DNA of 64,000 bases from Isosphaeraceae bacterium EP7 (GTDB taxonomy: Bacteria > Planctomycetota > Planctomycetia > Isosphaerales > Isosphaeraceae). The position numbers and the translations under genes were made by a program. Shown here in pieces: positions 53,711 to 63,879 of the stretch. Positions within the stretch are counted from its first letter, which is position 1. Each line of letters starts with the position of its first letter. The notes beneath the pieces were generated by a model that worked only from the letters and a program-made list of their open reading frames with translations, was not told where the DNA came from and made no database searches. The stretch covers positions 1,189,174-1,253,173 of the forward strand of contig CP151667.1 of NCBI GenBank assembly GCA_038400315.1. Direction: 5' to 3'.

Positions 53711-56700
53711 TCAAGGAAGAAAGTACCTGTCCTTGTCGCGCGCCTGCCGCCGCATGAGGTCGTCCCATTCCTCGAGGCTGAGCATGTGGAGCGACCCGTC
53801 GTCGCGGAGTTCCATGCCGGTGGCGACGCGGATCGAGCGGCCGAGCGAGGGGGTGGGGGTGTTGATGACGGCGGGGACGTCCCAGAGGTGGGCGGCGTAC
53901 TCCTCGCCACCGGAGAGGACGCTCCGGCCGCCGGGAGCGAAGGCAACGAACCAGACCTGACTCTCGTGGCGGAACGAGGGGCCGATGGGACGTCCGGTGG
54001 ACTGATCCCAGAGCTGGGCGGTCCGGTCGTAGCTACCGGTCAGGACGGTCCGGCCGTCGGGGCTGATGGCCAGGGCCCGGAGCTGGCCGTCGTGACGCAG
54101 GGGCCGTGCGATGGGCCGGCCGGTGGCGACGTCCCAGAGCCGCGCCGTCCGGTCCCAGCCGCCGGTGATCGCCGAGAGCCCGTCGGGGCTGAAGGTGGCG
54201 ACGGAGACGGGCCCGCCGTGGTGCAGGGGCCCGACGAGCAGGGTGCCGGTCTCGGCGTCCCAGAGCCGGGCCTCGGAGTCGTCCGAGCCGGTGAGGACAG
54301 CCCGCCCGTTGGGGCTGAAGACAACCGTGATCACCCGACCTCGGTGGGCCAGCGGCCTGAGCCGGGGCAGGCCGGTGGCAGCGTCCCAGAGCCGCGCCGT
54401 CCGGTCGTCCGAGCCGGTCAGCGCGGTCCGGCCGTCCGGGCTGAAGGCGACCGAGCGGACCGCGTCTCCGTGGGACAGAGGGCGGCCGATGGGCAGGCCG
54501 GTGGCGGCGTCCCAGAGCCGCGCCGTCCGGTCGTCCGAGCCGGTCAGCGCGGTCCGGCCGTCCGGGCTGAAGGCGACCGAGCGGACTCCGGCCCCGTGCC
54601 GGAGCGGGGGCCCTAGGGCGGTCAGCGTCGCGGCGTCCCAGAGCTGGGCGGTCGCGTCGAGGCTGCCGGTGAGGACCGACCGGCCGTCGGGGCTGAAGGC
54701 GATCGATTCGACCGCGTCGTCGTGGTGCATCGGCGGCCCGATTGGTTCGCCGGTGGCGGCGTCCCAGAGTCGCGCGGTGTGGTCCTGGCTGGCCGAGAGG
54801 ATCCTCCGGCCGTCGGGGCTGAAGGTGACGGCCCGGATGAACCCGGCGTGGAGGAAGGCTCGGCCAGCGGCCCGCCCGACTTCCCAGACCCGGGCCTCGC
54901 CGTCGAAGCCGCCGGTCATCAGGGACCGGCCGTCGGGGGCGAACGCGACCGAGGAGACCGTGTGCTGGTGGCGAAGTAGGGGCCCGACGGGCTCTCCGGT
55001 GGCGGCGTCCCAGACCCGCGCGGTCCCGTCGATCGACCCGGTGGCCAGGCGCCGGCCGTCGGGGCTGAAGGCGACCGACGCCACGCAATGCTGGTGAAGT
55101 ATCGACGGCCTCAGTGGGAGGCCGGTCTCGCGGTCCCAGAGTCGGGCGGTATGGTCGTAGCAGCCGGTGAGGACGGTCCGCCCGTCGGGGCTGAAGGCCG
55201 CCGCGCAGACCCAGCCGTCGTGCGCCATCGTCTGGCCGAGCTGGACCCCGGTGGCGGCGTCCCAGAGCCGCGCGGTGCGGTCCCAGCTCGTGGTCAGGAT
55301 CGCCCGCCCGTCGGGGCTGAAGGCGACCGCGGCGACGCGTTCCTGGTGCCGGAACGGCTCGAGGAGAGGTCGGCCGGTGGAGATGTCCCAGAGCCGCGCA
55401 GTCCCGTCGGTCCCTCCGGTGAGGGCGGTCTTGCCGTCGGGGCTTAAGGCGACCGATAAGATCGAGCTCTCGTGGGCCAGGGGCGGGCCTACCCGCCGGC
55501 CGGTGGCGAGATCCCAGACCCGGGCGCTCGAGTCATCACAGCCGGTCAGGAGTGTCTTGCCGTCTGGGCTGAAGGCGACCGAGCGGACCCCCGAAGGGTG
55601 CTCCAGGGCCGGGCCGGCCGGCTCTCCTGTGGCCGCCTGCCAGATCCGGACCGTCCGATCCTCGCTGGCGGTGGCCGCGAGCTTGCCGTCGGGGCTGTAC
55701 GCCACCGACTGGATCGGGCCGGGGTGGGCCCAGCGGAGCCGGAGCGGGTGGATCCGACCCCACCACCCGGCCAGATTCCGGCGGGTGGCTTGCTCAAGGG
55801 CGGCGTCGCCGACATGCTCGGCGCCGGCCAGGCCGCGGGCCAGCCAGAGCAGGCCGTGGGCTACATCCCCCCGCTCGGCCAGCGCCTGGCCGTGGTCGTA
55901 GGCGAGCTGCGCGGCCATCTGGTCGACCTGCCGCCGGCGGGCCCGAACCTCGATCGAGGCCTCCTCGATCCGCCCGGCGGCCCGGTACTGGTGGACCCCC
56001 AAGCTGATCGCCAGCCCGATCGTCGAGGCGACCGCCACCGCCGCCAAGCCGGCGGCGAAGGCCAGCGAGGTCCTCCGCCGGCACCACCGCCAGATGCGCT
56101 CGGGAGGGGCAATCGGCCGGGCCCGGATCGGGTCGTGGTCGAGGAACCGGCCGAGGTCGTCGGCCAGATCCCCCGCGGTCGGGTAGCGACGGCGGGGGTT
56201 CCGCTCCAGGCACTTCAGGCAGATCGTCTCTAGGTCGCGCGAGACCTTGGGCTTGAGCCTGCGGGGGCGGACCGGGTCCTCGCTGAGGAGCATCGACAGG
56301 GCCTCCATCGCGCTCTCGGCGTGGAACGGCGGGGCCCCGGTGAGCATCTCGTAGAGGATCGCACCGAGCGAGTAGACGTCGGCCTCGCGGCCGACCTCGC
56401 GGACCTTGCCGGAGGCCTGCTCCGGTGCCATGTAGCCGGGCGAGCCCAGCACGGTCCCGCTCCGGGTCTGGCCGGGGTCGCCCCCCAGGTGTTTGGCCAG
56501 GCCGAAGTCGGCGACCTTGGGGAGGCCCTCGGGAGTCAGCAGGATGTTGGAAGGCTTGAGGTCGCGGTGGATGATCCCCCGCTCGTGGGCGTAGTGCATC
56601 GCCCGGGCCAGCGACTCGGTCAGCTGGGCGGCCCGCCTCGGGGCCATCAGCCCGCGGGCCAACTCACCCGCGAGGTCGCCCCCCTCGACCAGCTCGAGCG

Positions 56701-57424
56701 TGAAGTAGGGGCGGCCTTCGAACTCGCCGATCTCGTGGATCTCGGCGATGTTGGGGTGGTGCAGGCGGGCGGCGGCCTCGGCTTCCTTCTGGAACCTCGC
56801 GGCGCGTTCGGGGGCGTCGCCCTGCCCAGCCAGGACCATCTTCAGGGCGACCCGCCGCTTCAGGCCGACTTGGTACGCCTCGTAGACCACGCCCATCCCG
56901 CCGACGCCGAGCTGTCGGAGTATCTCGTAGCCGGGGAACGAGGGGAGGTTGTGAGGGGCACCGGCCTGGGCGGGGGGGGGATCGTCCTCCTCGGTCGCGA
57001 TCGCCTCGACCGGCCCTAACGCGAGGTGGAACTCCGCCTGCAGCGAGATCCGACCGGAGAGCCGGGGGAACCGCACGAGGTAATCGCGTACCTCGGGCCG
57101 CTCGCCGGCCGACTCGCGGAGCAGGTATTCGCTGAAAATCAGGTCGAGCGCCCGCTCAGGGTCCGAAAGGAGCCCGGGGAACCGCTCGAAGTACCACTCC
57201 GCCGGGGCCGGACGACCGGCCCGAATCCGCCGGCGCTGGTCGGCCCGAAGGACCGCGACGGCCTCCTCGGCCGGGAGCCCAGGCTCGGAATCCAGGAATG
57301 CGACGACATCGGGGCCGCCCTCCTCAACAAGATTGTTCATGCCGGCGCAGAGGCGGAGGAATCGCCGGGCCGCCGAGCCGGACCACCGGGCGACCGGGGG
57401 CGCGGGCCGGTTTGCTTCACTCAT
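53711..57424 (-). CDS. Ser/Thr protein kinase with WD40 repeats (second module)
   Basis: A 1237-residue kinase. Residues 1-160 are a planctomycete N-terminal region, followed by the kinase domain with LGVGGMGVVYEAYQ, VALKMVLAGQ, HRDLKPSNILL and DFGLAKHLG. A membrane segment (SLAFAAGLAAVAVASTIGLA) lies near residue 460. Residues 570-1190 are about fourteen WD40 blades of the form VAFSPDGRTALTGSDDRTAR-LWDAATG, several nearly identical and so recently copied. As in the first module the start overlaps an ECF sigma stop by eight bases. Confidence 0.92.
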   Translation of the reverse strand: MSEANRPAPPVARWSGSAARRFLRLCAGMNNLVEEGGPDVVAFLDSEPGLPAEEAVAVLRADQRRRIRAGRPAPAEWYFERFPGLLSDPERALDLIFSEYLLRESAGERPEVRDYLVRFPRLSGRISLQAEFHLALGPVEAIATEEDDPPPAQAGAPHNLPSFPGYEILRQLGVGGMGVVYEAYQVGLKRRVALKMVLAGQGDAPERAARFQKEAEAAARLHHPNIAEIHEIGEFEGRPYFTLELVEGGDLAGELARGLMAPRRAAQLTESLARAMHYAHERGIIHRDLKPSNILLTPEGLPKVADFGLAKHLGGDPGQTRSGTVLGSPGYMAPEQASGKVREVGREADVYSLGAILYEMLTGAPPFHAESAMEALSMLLSEDPVRPRRLKPKVSRDLETICLKCLERNPRRRYPTAGDLADDLGRFLDHDPIRARPIAPPERIWRWCRRRTSLAFAAGLAAVAVASTIGLAISLGVHQYRAAGRIEEASIEVRARRRQVDQMAAQLAYDHGQALAERGDVAHGLLWLARGLAGAEHVGDAALEQATRRNLAGWWGRIHPLRLRWAHPGPIQSVAYSPDGKLAATASEDRTVRIWQAATGEPAGPALEHPSGVRSVAFSPDGKTLLTGCDDSSARVWDLATGRRVGPPLAHESSILSVALSPDGKTALTGGTDGTARLWDISTGRPLLEPFRHQERVAAVAFSPDGRAILTTSWDRTARLWDAATGVQLGQTMAHDGWVCAAAFSPDGRTVLTGCYDHTARLWDRETGLPLRPSILHQHCVASVAFSPDGRRLATGSIDGTARVWDAATGEPVGPLLRHQHTVSSVAFAPDGRSLMTGGFDGEARVWEVGRAAGRAFLHAGFIRAVTFSPDGRRILSASQDHTARLWDAATGEPIGPPMHHDDAVESIAFSPDGRSVLTGSLDATAQLWDAATLTALGPPLRHGAGVRSVAFSPDGRTALTGSDDRTARLWDAATGLPIGRPLSHGDAVRSVAFSPDGRTALTGSDDRTARLWDAATGLPRLRPLAHRGRVITVVFSPNGRAVLTGSDDSEARLWDAETGTLLVGPLHHGGPVSVATFSPDGLSAITGGWDRTARLWDVATGRPIARPLRHDGQLRALAISPDGRTVLTGSYDRTAQLWDQSTGRPIGPSFRHESQVWFVAFAPGGRSVLSGGEEYAAHLWDVPAVINTPTPSLGRSIRVATGMELRDDGSLHMLSLEEWDDLMRRQARDKDRYFLP

Positions 57425-58010
57425 CGCCCGGCCTCTGCAGTTCCATCTCGCGGGCGACCCGATTCACCGCCCGGGCGAGCTGGACCCGACGCGCCTGCGC
57501 CGTCCCGCCTAGCCGTGCCGCGATCTCGGGCCACTCCCAGCCCTCGGCCCGGAGTTCGACCAGCCGCCGCTCCTCGACGCCGAGGCGGGCCCGGACGGCC
57601 TCGAAAAGGTCCTGGTCGGAGGCCTGCTCGCTTGGGCCCAGCGAGGGGCTGGCCAGACCGATCTCGTCGACCGGCCGGGCGTCGGTCTTCCGGCTGTCGC
57701 GACGGAGAGTCCGATGACGGCGGACTTGGAAGGCGACTTTGTTCCGGGTCATCTGAATAAGAAGCCCGACCAACTGCTCGGGCGTCTCCAGGTCGAAGCC
57801 CCCCGAGCTTGCACGCGTGAAGAAGCTGGCCAGGACTGATTGCGAAATGTCCACCGAGTCGAAGAGGCGGTAGAGCCTCCGGTCGTCGAGCCGGAGGTGG
57901 ACCTCGCGGCGGATGACCTGTTCGAAATGTCGGACCAGCTCTCGCGCGGCGTCCTCGTCTCCCCCGCGAATTTTCGCGATGAAGTCGTCGAATTGGACGG
58001 TGCCGATCAT
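57417..58010 (-). CDS. ECF-type RNA polymerase sigma factor (second module)
   Basis: A 197-residue sigma factor starting at 58010 (MIGTVQFDDFIAKIRGGDED); the longer frame upstream has no ribosome site and poor codon use. Region 2 is ARELVRHFEQVIRREVHLRL and RLFDSVDISQSVLASFFTRA; region 4 is ARLGVEERRLVELRAEGWEW-PEIAARLGG followed by RRVQLARAVNRVA. The stop overlaps the kinase ATG within ATGAGTGA. It would direct genes controlled by the kinase. Confidence 0.86.
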   Translation of the reverse strand: MIGTVQFDDFIAKIRGGDEDAARELVRHFEQVIRREVHLRLDDRRLYRLFDSVDISQSVLASFFTRASSGGFDLETPEQLVGLLIQMTRNKVAFQVRRHRTLRRDSRKTDARPVDEIGLASPSLGPSEQASDQDLFEAVRARLGVEERRLVELRAEGWEWPEIAARLGGTAQARRVQLARAVNRVAREMELQRPGDE

Positions 58011-58449
58011 GGAGCCGGGCTCCAAAGTCGTCTCTCTGTAAGTTGGGATTGTGTTGACAGATAACGGATTGCGACCCGGGACGCAAGTTGTCTCGAAGAG
58101 TTGAGGCATTGCGACAACATCCTCCACGGGACCTCGGCCGGGGAATTTCCGGGGAATCGATCCATGAATCTGTGCGCTAGGGGGCGTCAACCGCAATAGG
58201 GTCTATTGGCGAGGCGTGCGTGTCGGAGTCTATCGGGAATCGGCCTACACCGCGGCACCAGCAATGGTCCCGTCGGAGTAGCCCCCGTCACGGCTTCCGG
58301 CCGAGTAGCGTCATTTCATGATCGTTCAATTTTACGGATCTTAACGTTTGCCGCTGGCTTCGCCCTCATCAGGCTACGCCCGCCGGGTTGCTTCGCGCCC
58401 GCCGGGGGCCTCATCGTCGAGAGCCGGTTTGTTCCGAAGGCGATCACGA
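58011..58449. other. Divergent intergenic region
   Basis: It separates the second sigma/kinase operon (- strand) from the CRTAC-type gene (+ strand), so it should hold two promoters. A TTGACA at about 58053 is visible, but I cannot pair it with a clear -10 box. No gene is seen. Confidence 0.4.
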
Positions 58450-61400
58450 ATGGCATTCATGTCGCATCGCCGGTGTTTCTGGTTCGTTGGATCGGCCGTT
58501 GTCATCGCAGCATGGGGGGCCGCCCATGCGTACGATGCCTGGCGATTCAGGTCCGACTTCGAGGCCGCGAAGGAGGCAATCTCGCAGCGATCGACCGGAC
58601 GCGCCCTCGAGCTCCTGGAGCGGGCCTCGGCCCGTCACCCGGGGGATGGGGAAGTCCGGTTCCTCATCGGCGCCTGCGAGCAGGCACTGGGCCGTCCCGA
58701 GGCCGCGGCGGCGTCCTGGGCGCGGGTCGACGCGGCCTCGCCGTTCGCCCCGTCCGCGGCGATGCTGGCGGCCCGCCTGGCGCTGGCACGCGACCGGCTC
58801 GCCGAGGCCGAGCCGCTGCTGGTCAAGGCCCTGGGTGGCCAGGGCAAGCTCGCCGTCGAGGCCCGAGAAACGCTGGTGAACCTGTACAAGATCCAGGGGC
58901 GGTTCATCGAAGCTCGGGCGGTCGTCTCGGGGGCCTGGGGCACCTACCCGGACCCGATGGGCCTGCTCAAGGAGCTGGAGAACCTCGGCTCGACCAGCCC
59001 CATGTCCGTGGGGGTCGCCCACGCCGCCCTCGAGAAGGCCTCGAGGAACGCCCCCGAGGACGACCGGATCTGGCTGGGGCTGGCCAACCTGGCGACCCGG
59101 ACGGGCCGCTTCGACGAGGCGAAACGACGGCTCGAAGCCTGCCTCCGCCGTCGGCCGGACGACCCGGCGGCCTGGCGGGGCTGGTTCAACTGGGCCCTCG
59201 CCACCCAGGACGAGGCCGAGGTCGTGCGGGCCCTCCGCCACCTCCCCGAGGACGCGGTCCCCCCTCCCGAGATCCTCACGCTCCAGGCCTGGTTCGCCTC
59301 CAGGGCGGGTGATCTCGCCCGCGAGCGGCGGGCCCACCAGGGGATGATCGACAGGGAGCCCGGGAACCTGCTCTCCCTCGCGCGGCTGGCCGACCTCGCG
59401 CTGGCCGCCGGGGAGTCCGACACGGCCGCCAAGCTGCGCGAACGACGGGGCGAGCTGAGCCGGGTCATGTACCTATACGAGCGGGCCCTCCAGAACCTGA
59501 TCCCGCTCGACGTCCCCGAGGCGGCCCGCCAGGCGGAGGCCCTCGGCCGCTTCTTCGAGGCCCACTCACTCTGGTCGATCGTCGCCAGGCGAGAGCCCGG
59601 CAACGCCGAGGCGCGGGGGGCCATGGCCCGGCTCAAGACGCTGGACGACCGCCGCCCCCCGGGGCCGTTCCTCCGGGATCTCCTCGCCGAGCTCGACGCG
59701 GCCCCGAAGGCGAACCGTCCGGCGAGGCCTGTGTCGCCCGGCGTCACCCCCGAGTTCGAGGACGATGCCGAGGCGGTCGGCCTGCAATTTGCATTTGCCA
59801 ATGGGGCGTCGTCCCTCCATCACCTGCCCGAGACGACCGCGGGAGGGGTCGGGATGCTCGACTACGACGGCGACGGATGGCTCGACGTCTACCTGACGCA
59901 GGCCGGGTCGTTCCCCCCCGACCTCGGGTCGCCGCAGACCTCGGGCGACCGTCTCTTCCGCAACCGGGGCGACGGCACGTTCGAGGACGCCACCGGGTCG
60001 TCGGGCCTGTCCGCGTTCGCCCGGGGTTACGGCCACGGGGTAACGGTCGGGGACTTCGACAACGACGGTCGGCCGGACCTGTTTGTCACGCGCTGGAGGC
60101 GTTACGCCCTCTACCGGAACAAGGGGGACGGCACGTTCGAGGACCGGACCGAGGGCGCCGGGCTGGGCGGCGACCGCGACTGGCCGACCTCGGCGGCCTT
60201 CGCCGACCTCGACAACGACGGCGATCTCGACCTCTACGTTTGCCACTACCTGGCCTGGGACACGCAGGACCCCACTCCCTGCTGGGACGAGATGCGAAAG
60301 CGCTACAGCTACTGCGCCCCGCAGCACTTCCGGCCCCTCCCCGATCACCTCTTCCGCAACGACGGCGGCCAGTTCGTCGACGTCTCGGCCGAGGCGGGGA
60401 TCGTCGACACCGACGGCCGGGGCCTGGGCGTCGTCGCGGCTGATCTCGACGGCGACGGCCGGGTCGACCTCTACGTGGCCAACGACCAGTCGGCCAACTT
60501 CCTGTTCCGGAACCTGGGCGGGATGCGGTTCGAGGACATCGGCCAGGAGTCCGGGGTGGCCAGCAGCGGCGATGGGTCGTTCCAGGCGAGCATGGGAATC
60601 GCCTGCGGCGACGCCGACGGCGACGGCCTGCCTGACCTGGCCGTGACCAACTTTTTCAACGAGTCCACGACGCTCTACCGGAACCGCGGCCAGGGCATCT
60701 TTGCCGACGCCACCGCCGAGGCCGGGTTGGCCGCGGCGACCCGCCACCGGCTCGGCTTCGGGGCCGCCTTCCTCGACGCGAACAACGACGGTCGACTCGA
60801 CCTGGCCACGGCCAACGGCCATGTCGACGACTTCCGGCCGGAGATCCCCTACCAGATGCCCGCGCAGCTCCTGATCGGGGTCTCGGGGGGCCGGTTCGTC
60901 GACGCGACCGCGGCCGCGGGGGCCCCCTGGCAGGTGCCCCGGGTGGCGCGGGGCCTGGCCGTCGGGGACCTCGACAACGACGGCCGGCCCGACCTCCTGA
61001 TCCACGCGCTCGACTCCAGGCTCGCCTACTTCCACAACCGTACGGCCGGCGGCCACTGGCTCACGGTGGGCCTCGAAGGGGCCGCGTCGCACCGCGACGC
61101 CGTCGGCGCCCGGGTGGAGGTCGTTGCCGGCGGGCAACGGTCCGTGGCGTGGAGGATCGGCGGCGGGAGCTTTCAGTCGGCCTCCGACCCGAGGCTGCAC
61201 TTCGGGCTCGGCGACGCCGGACTCGTCGAGAGGATCGAGGTGACCTGGCCCTCGGGGCGGGTCGACCGCTTCGGCCCGATCCCGGCCGACGCGGGGTATA
61301 GGCTCCGCGAGGGGCATGGGACGCCCGAGCCGCTGCCCGGCTTCCGGACCGCGGGGATGGCCCGCATCGCGGGCGACGCGGGGCCGGGGGCATCGTCGGA

Positions 61401-61455
61401 GGCCGCCCCCCTCGGGAACGTCGCGATTCCTTCGCCGCCACGAGCGGTCCCCTGA
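58450..61455 (+). CDS. TPR and FG-GAP/ASPIC (CRTAC-type) protein
   Basis: A 1001-residue protein. An N-terminal membrane anchor or signal (CFWFVGSAVVIAAWGAAHAY) precedes TPR-like helices (residues 45-420, AISQRSTGRALELLERASAR, RFIEARAVVSGAWG). Residues 470-860 are FG-GAP/VCBS calcium-binding repeats of the form DYDGDGWLDVYL, DFDNDGRPDLFV, DLDNDGDLDLYV, DLDGDGRVDLYV. The end (WRIGGGSFQSASDPRLHFGL and VERIEVTWPSGRVDRF) is the ASPIC/UnbV domain. The start at 58450 is where the anchor begins. It is probably an exported binding protein. Confidence 0.88.
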   Translation: MAFMSHRRCFWFVGSAVVIAAWGAAHAYDAWRFRSDFEAAKEAISQRSTGRALELLERASARHPGDGEVRFLIGACEQALGRPEAAAASWARVDAASPFAPSAAMLAARLALARDRLAEAEPLLVKALGGQGKLAVEARETLVNLYKIQGRFIEARAVVSGAWGTYPDPMGLLKELENLGSTSPMSVGVAHAALEKASRNAPEDDRIWLGLANLATRTGRFDEAKRRLEACLRRRPDDPAAWRGWFNWALATQDEAEVVRALRHLPEDAVPPPEILTLQAWFASRAGDLARERRAHQGMIDREPGNLLSLARLADLALAAGESDTAAKLRERRGELSRVMYLYERALQNLIPLDVPEAARQAEALGRFFEAHSLWSIVARREPGNAEARGAMARLKTLDDRRPPGPFLRDLLAELDAAPKANRPARPVSPGVTPEFEDDAEAVGLQFAFANGASSLHHLPETTAGGVGMLDYDGDGWLDVYLTQAGSFPPDLGSPQTSGDRLFRNRGDGTFEDATGSSGLSAFARGYGHGVTVGDFDNDGRPDLFVTRWRRYALYRNKGDGTFEDRTEGAGLGGDRDWPTSAAFADLDNDGDLDLYVCHYLAWDTQDPTPCWDEMRKRYSYCAPQHFRPLPDHLFRNDGGQFVDVSAEAGIVDTDGRGLGVVAADLDGDGRVDLYVANDQSANFLFRNLGGMRFEDIGQESGVASSGDGSFQASMGIACGDADGDGLPDLAVTNFFNESTTLYRNRGQGIFADATAEAGLAAATRHRLGFGAAFLDANNDGRLDLATANGHVDDFRPEIPYQMPAQLLIGVSGGRFVDATAAAGAPWQVPRVARGLAVGDLDNDGRPDLLIHALDSRLAYFHNRTAGGHWLTVGLEGAASHRDAVGARVEVVAGGQRSVAWRIGGGSFQSASDPRLHFGLGDAGLVERIEVTWPSGRVDRFGPIPADAGYRLREGHGTPEPLPGFRTAGMARIAGDAGPGASSEAAPLGNVAIPSPPRAVP

Positions 61456-61492
61456 AGCATTCCTTGACGAACGAACATACGGAGGTTTTCCG

Positions 61493-61708
61493 ATGAACTG
61501 TGGTCGCCCGAGGTTCTCCGCCCCCCTCCTCCTCGGCCTCGCCGGCGCGATCGCCTGCTCTGGCGTGGGCTGCGGCTCTGGCTCCGGCAGCGGCACGACC
61601 GTCCAGATGGAACCCGAGGAACAGAAGAAGGTCGACAATTACCTGAAGAACTACCAAAAGCAGATGTTCGACCAGCACAAGAAGGGGGCCCAGAAGAAGG
61701 CCCAGTGA
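61493..61708 (+). CDS. Small lipoprotein-like protein
   Basis: A 71-residue protein with a hydrophobic start (LLLGLAGAIACSGVGC) and two candidate lipobox Cys, then Gly/Ser-rich linker and a charged helix KKVDNYLKNYQKQMFDQHKK. GGAGG lies ten bases before the ATG. It may anchor at the membrane next to the exported protein upstream. The family is unknown. Confidence 0.6.
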   Translation: MNCGRPRFSAPLLLGLAGAIACSGVGCGSGSGSGTTVQMEPEEQKKVDNYLKNYQKQMFDQHKKGAQKKAQ

Positions 61709-61813
61709 CGGGGAGCGCCTCCTCCCGAGCGGCCTCCGCCCCGGCCCCCATCCATCGTCCGTCCTTCATCCCCATTGTCCCGCTGCCCTACATCCGATCG
61801 AGAGGTATCCGGA

Positions 61814-62917
61814 ATGAATCTCAAGTCAAGGCGTGGTTTCACCCTGATCGAGCTGCTCGTCGTCATCTCCATCATCGCGGTGCTCATCGCCCTCCTGCTG
61901 CCCGCGGTGCAGTCGGCCCGCGAGTCCGCCAGGCGGATGCAGTGCACCAACAACCTGAAGCAGATCGGCTTGGCGATGCACAACTACCATTCCGCCATCG
62001 GGAGCTTCCCGTTGGGCAATTCGCTGAATGTTCAGGGGGACACCCCGGGAGACCTCGCCCTCTGGAATTCCTGGAGCACCCAGGGCATGCTGCTGAGCTA
62101 CTTGGAGCAGACGCCGCTATACAACTCGATCAATTTCAACTTCGGGCCCTACCCCACCGGCCCATTTAGCAACCTTAATTCGACCTCCAGCAACACGGTC
62201 CTGAACACCTTCCTCTGCCCCTCCGACCCGAACTCGGGCGCGGGCAAGGCCGGATCCGGCGGCAACATCAACAATTACGCCGCTTCCTTCGGCGCGACCA
62301 CGACCAATGGCTCCGGCTGGGAGGACTCCGCAACGCCGCGTAATCACCAGACCGCCACGGGCAGCTCGGGCATGTTCACCTTCTCCCAAGCCTACGGGGT
62401 GCAGGACTGCACCGACGGGACCTCGAACACGCTCGCCTTCGCCGAGTGGCTGGTGGGCGACGGACGCCAGTCGGCGGGGAGCAAGTATCGCGGCAACATG
62501 GAGATGGGCGACACGTCGCCGGGCACCGGGTACCTCAACGCCCTCGGCAACCTCGTCCAGGTGCAGTCGAACATCGCGACCTGCCGCACCAAGTTCCAGA
62601 ACGAGCCGAACACCGCCGACAGCACCATCTCCGATCTCAAGGGCTGGCGCTGGGCGCTGGGCTGCTACGGCTTCGGCTCGTTCAACACCGTCCAGATTCC
62701 CAACGACACCGTCGGTGGCTGCCGGACCGGCTCGGGCCCGCAGGCGTGGGCTGACGGCGGATGGGCCGTCGGGGCGTCGAGCTCGCACCCGGGGGGCATC
62801 AACACGCTGTTCGCCGACGGGAGCTGCAAATTTGTCAAGAGCACCATTAACCATGCGACCTGGATGTCGATCGGGACGAGGAGCGGTGGCGAGATCGTCA
62901 GCTCCGACGCCTATTGA
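61814..62917 (+). CDS. DUF1559 (SBP_bac_10) pilin-like protein
   Basis: A 367-residue planctomycete DUF1559 protein. The N-terminus [20 protein letters not shown] is a type IV pilin/pseudopilin methylation signal and membrane helix, then [20 protein letters not shown] and the C-terminal [20 protein letters not shown] are the family hallmarks. It starts at 61814, where the signal begins. Genomes of this group carry many copies, thought to be cell-surface fibres. Confidence 0.92.
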   Translation: MNLKSRRGFTLIELLVVISIIAVLIALLLPAVQSARESARRMQCTNNLKQIGLAMHNYHSAIGSFPLGNSLNVQGDTPGDLALWNSWSTQGMLLSYLEQTPLYNSINFNFGPYPTGPFSNLNSTSSNTVLNTFLCPSDPNSGAGKAGSGGNINNYAASFGATTTNGSGWEDSATPRNHQTATGSSGMFTFSQAYGVQDCTDGTSNTLAFAEWLVGDGRQSAGSKYRGNMEMGDTSPGTGYLNALGNLVQVQSNIATCRTKFQNEPNTADSTISDLKGWRWALGCYGFGSFNTVQIPNDTVGGCRTGSGPQAWADGGWAVGASSSHPGGINTLFADGSCKFVKSTINHATWMSIGTRSGGEIVSSDAY

Positions 62918-62954
62918 TCCCCCCACGCGATCCTCCGCCGGATGATCGAAGAAG

Positions 62955-62996
62955 AAGACCGCCGCCGATCGGGGTACCCCGATCGGCGGCGGTCTT
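62955..62996. terminator. Strong terminator hairpin
   Basis: A perfect 21-bp inverted repeat with no loop, AAGACCGCCGCCGATCGGGG at the left and its reverse complement on the right, followed by TTTC. It lies 38 bases past the DUF1559 stop and before the convergent membrane-protein gene, so it can stop transcription from both sides. Confidence 0.85.
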
Positions 62997-63018
62997 TCGC
63001 GTCCCCCGGACGCCCCGA

Positions 63019-63879
63019 TCAGCCCGAAACCCCCGACTCCAGCCCGCCGTCTCGCGCGGGCGTCGGCCTGTCCCCGGCGCCGCGTTGCCCTGTCGACGAG
63101 GCGACCGACCCGGCGAGCCCGCCGACCAGGAGCCGGGCTATGAGCCGGGTGTACCAGGCCGAAGAGAGGGGGCTGGTCGTCCTGTCACTCGGGAACAGCA
63201 TGAGGCCTAGGATCTCGTAGAGGACGGCGCCGATCGCCGCCCCGATCAGGCCCCCCAGGGCGGCATTCACCAGGCGCGACCGGCCCGCCTCCAGGCCGAC
63301 CCCCAGCGCGATCCCGCCCGCGACCCCACAGGCCGACCAGATCCCGGCGTGGACCAGCATCGGAAGGATCACCGCGTGCGACATCTCCTCCGGGGATCGG
63401 CTCAGGGCCCGGTCGTAGGCCGGTAGGATCACCAGGGACGAACCGCCGCCGAGCACCAGGCCGAGCATCAGCCCCAGGGCCCCCGCCCGGATCCCCCCGC
63501 GGGTCGAGCCCCGGGCGAGCCCGCCCGCCACCCCCAGCGCCAGGCCGAGGGCCCCGCCGAGCAGGGCGAACGCCAGGGTCGCGTTCCTTGAATCCGCCAG
63601 GACCTGGTCCTCGAATTTCGCCTTGAGCAGGGTCTGACCCATCATCTCGTACTGGAAAAGCGGCGGCTTGAATGCGTACAGCACGCCCTCGCCTACGAGC
63701 CAGGAGGCGAACCCCGCGAGCAGGCCGGCCCCCAGGGCCATCGCGGCGAGCGGCAAGCTTCGCGGCGGCGGAGACCCCGGTTGGGCGGGCTCTAGTTGGC
63801 CCTCGAAACGTCCTCCCTCGGGGGCGCTGGTCGTGGCAGGCAATGCTTCCGGCTTCTTCGGATCGTCTGAAGATTCCAT
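63019..63879 (-). CDS. Multi-pass membrane protein of unknown function
   Basis: A 286-residue protein with about seven hydrophobic segments rich in Gly, Ala and Leu (LAAMALGAGLLAGFASWLV, ALLGGALGLALGVAGGL, GALGLMLGLVLGGGSSLVIL, AALGGLIGAAIGAVLYEILG). The first 40 residues are polar. Glycine-zipper-like repeats suggest close helix packing. No family is recognised. The gene faces the DUF1559 gene across the terminator. Confidence 0.7.
   Translation of the reverse strand: MESSDDPKKPEALPATTSAPEGGRFEGQLEPAQPGSPPPRSLPLAAMALGAGLLAGFASWLVGEGVLYAFKPPLFQYEMMGQTLLKAKFEDQVLADSRNATLAFALLGGALGLALGVAGGLARGSTRGGIRAGALGLMLGLVLGGGSSLVILPAYDRALSRSPEEMSHAVILPMLVHAGIWSACGVAGGIALGVGLEAGRSRLVNAALGGLIGAAIGAVLYEILGLMLFPSDRTTSPLSSAWYTRLIARLLVGGLAGSVASSTGQRGAGDRPTPARDGGLESGVSG

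Noticed and set aside
59566-61638. 690-codon frame on the - strand
   Set aside because: Antisense to the FG-GAP/ASPIC protein, which has clear calcium-binding repeats and an ASPIC domain.
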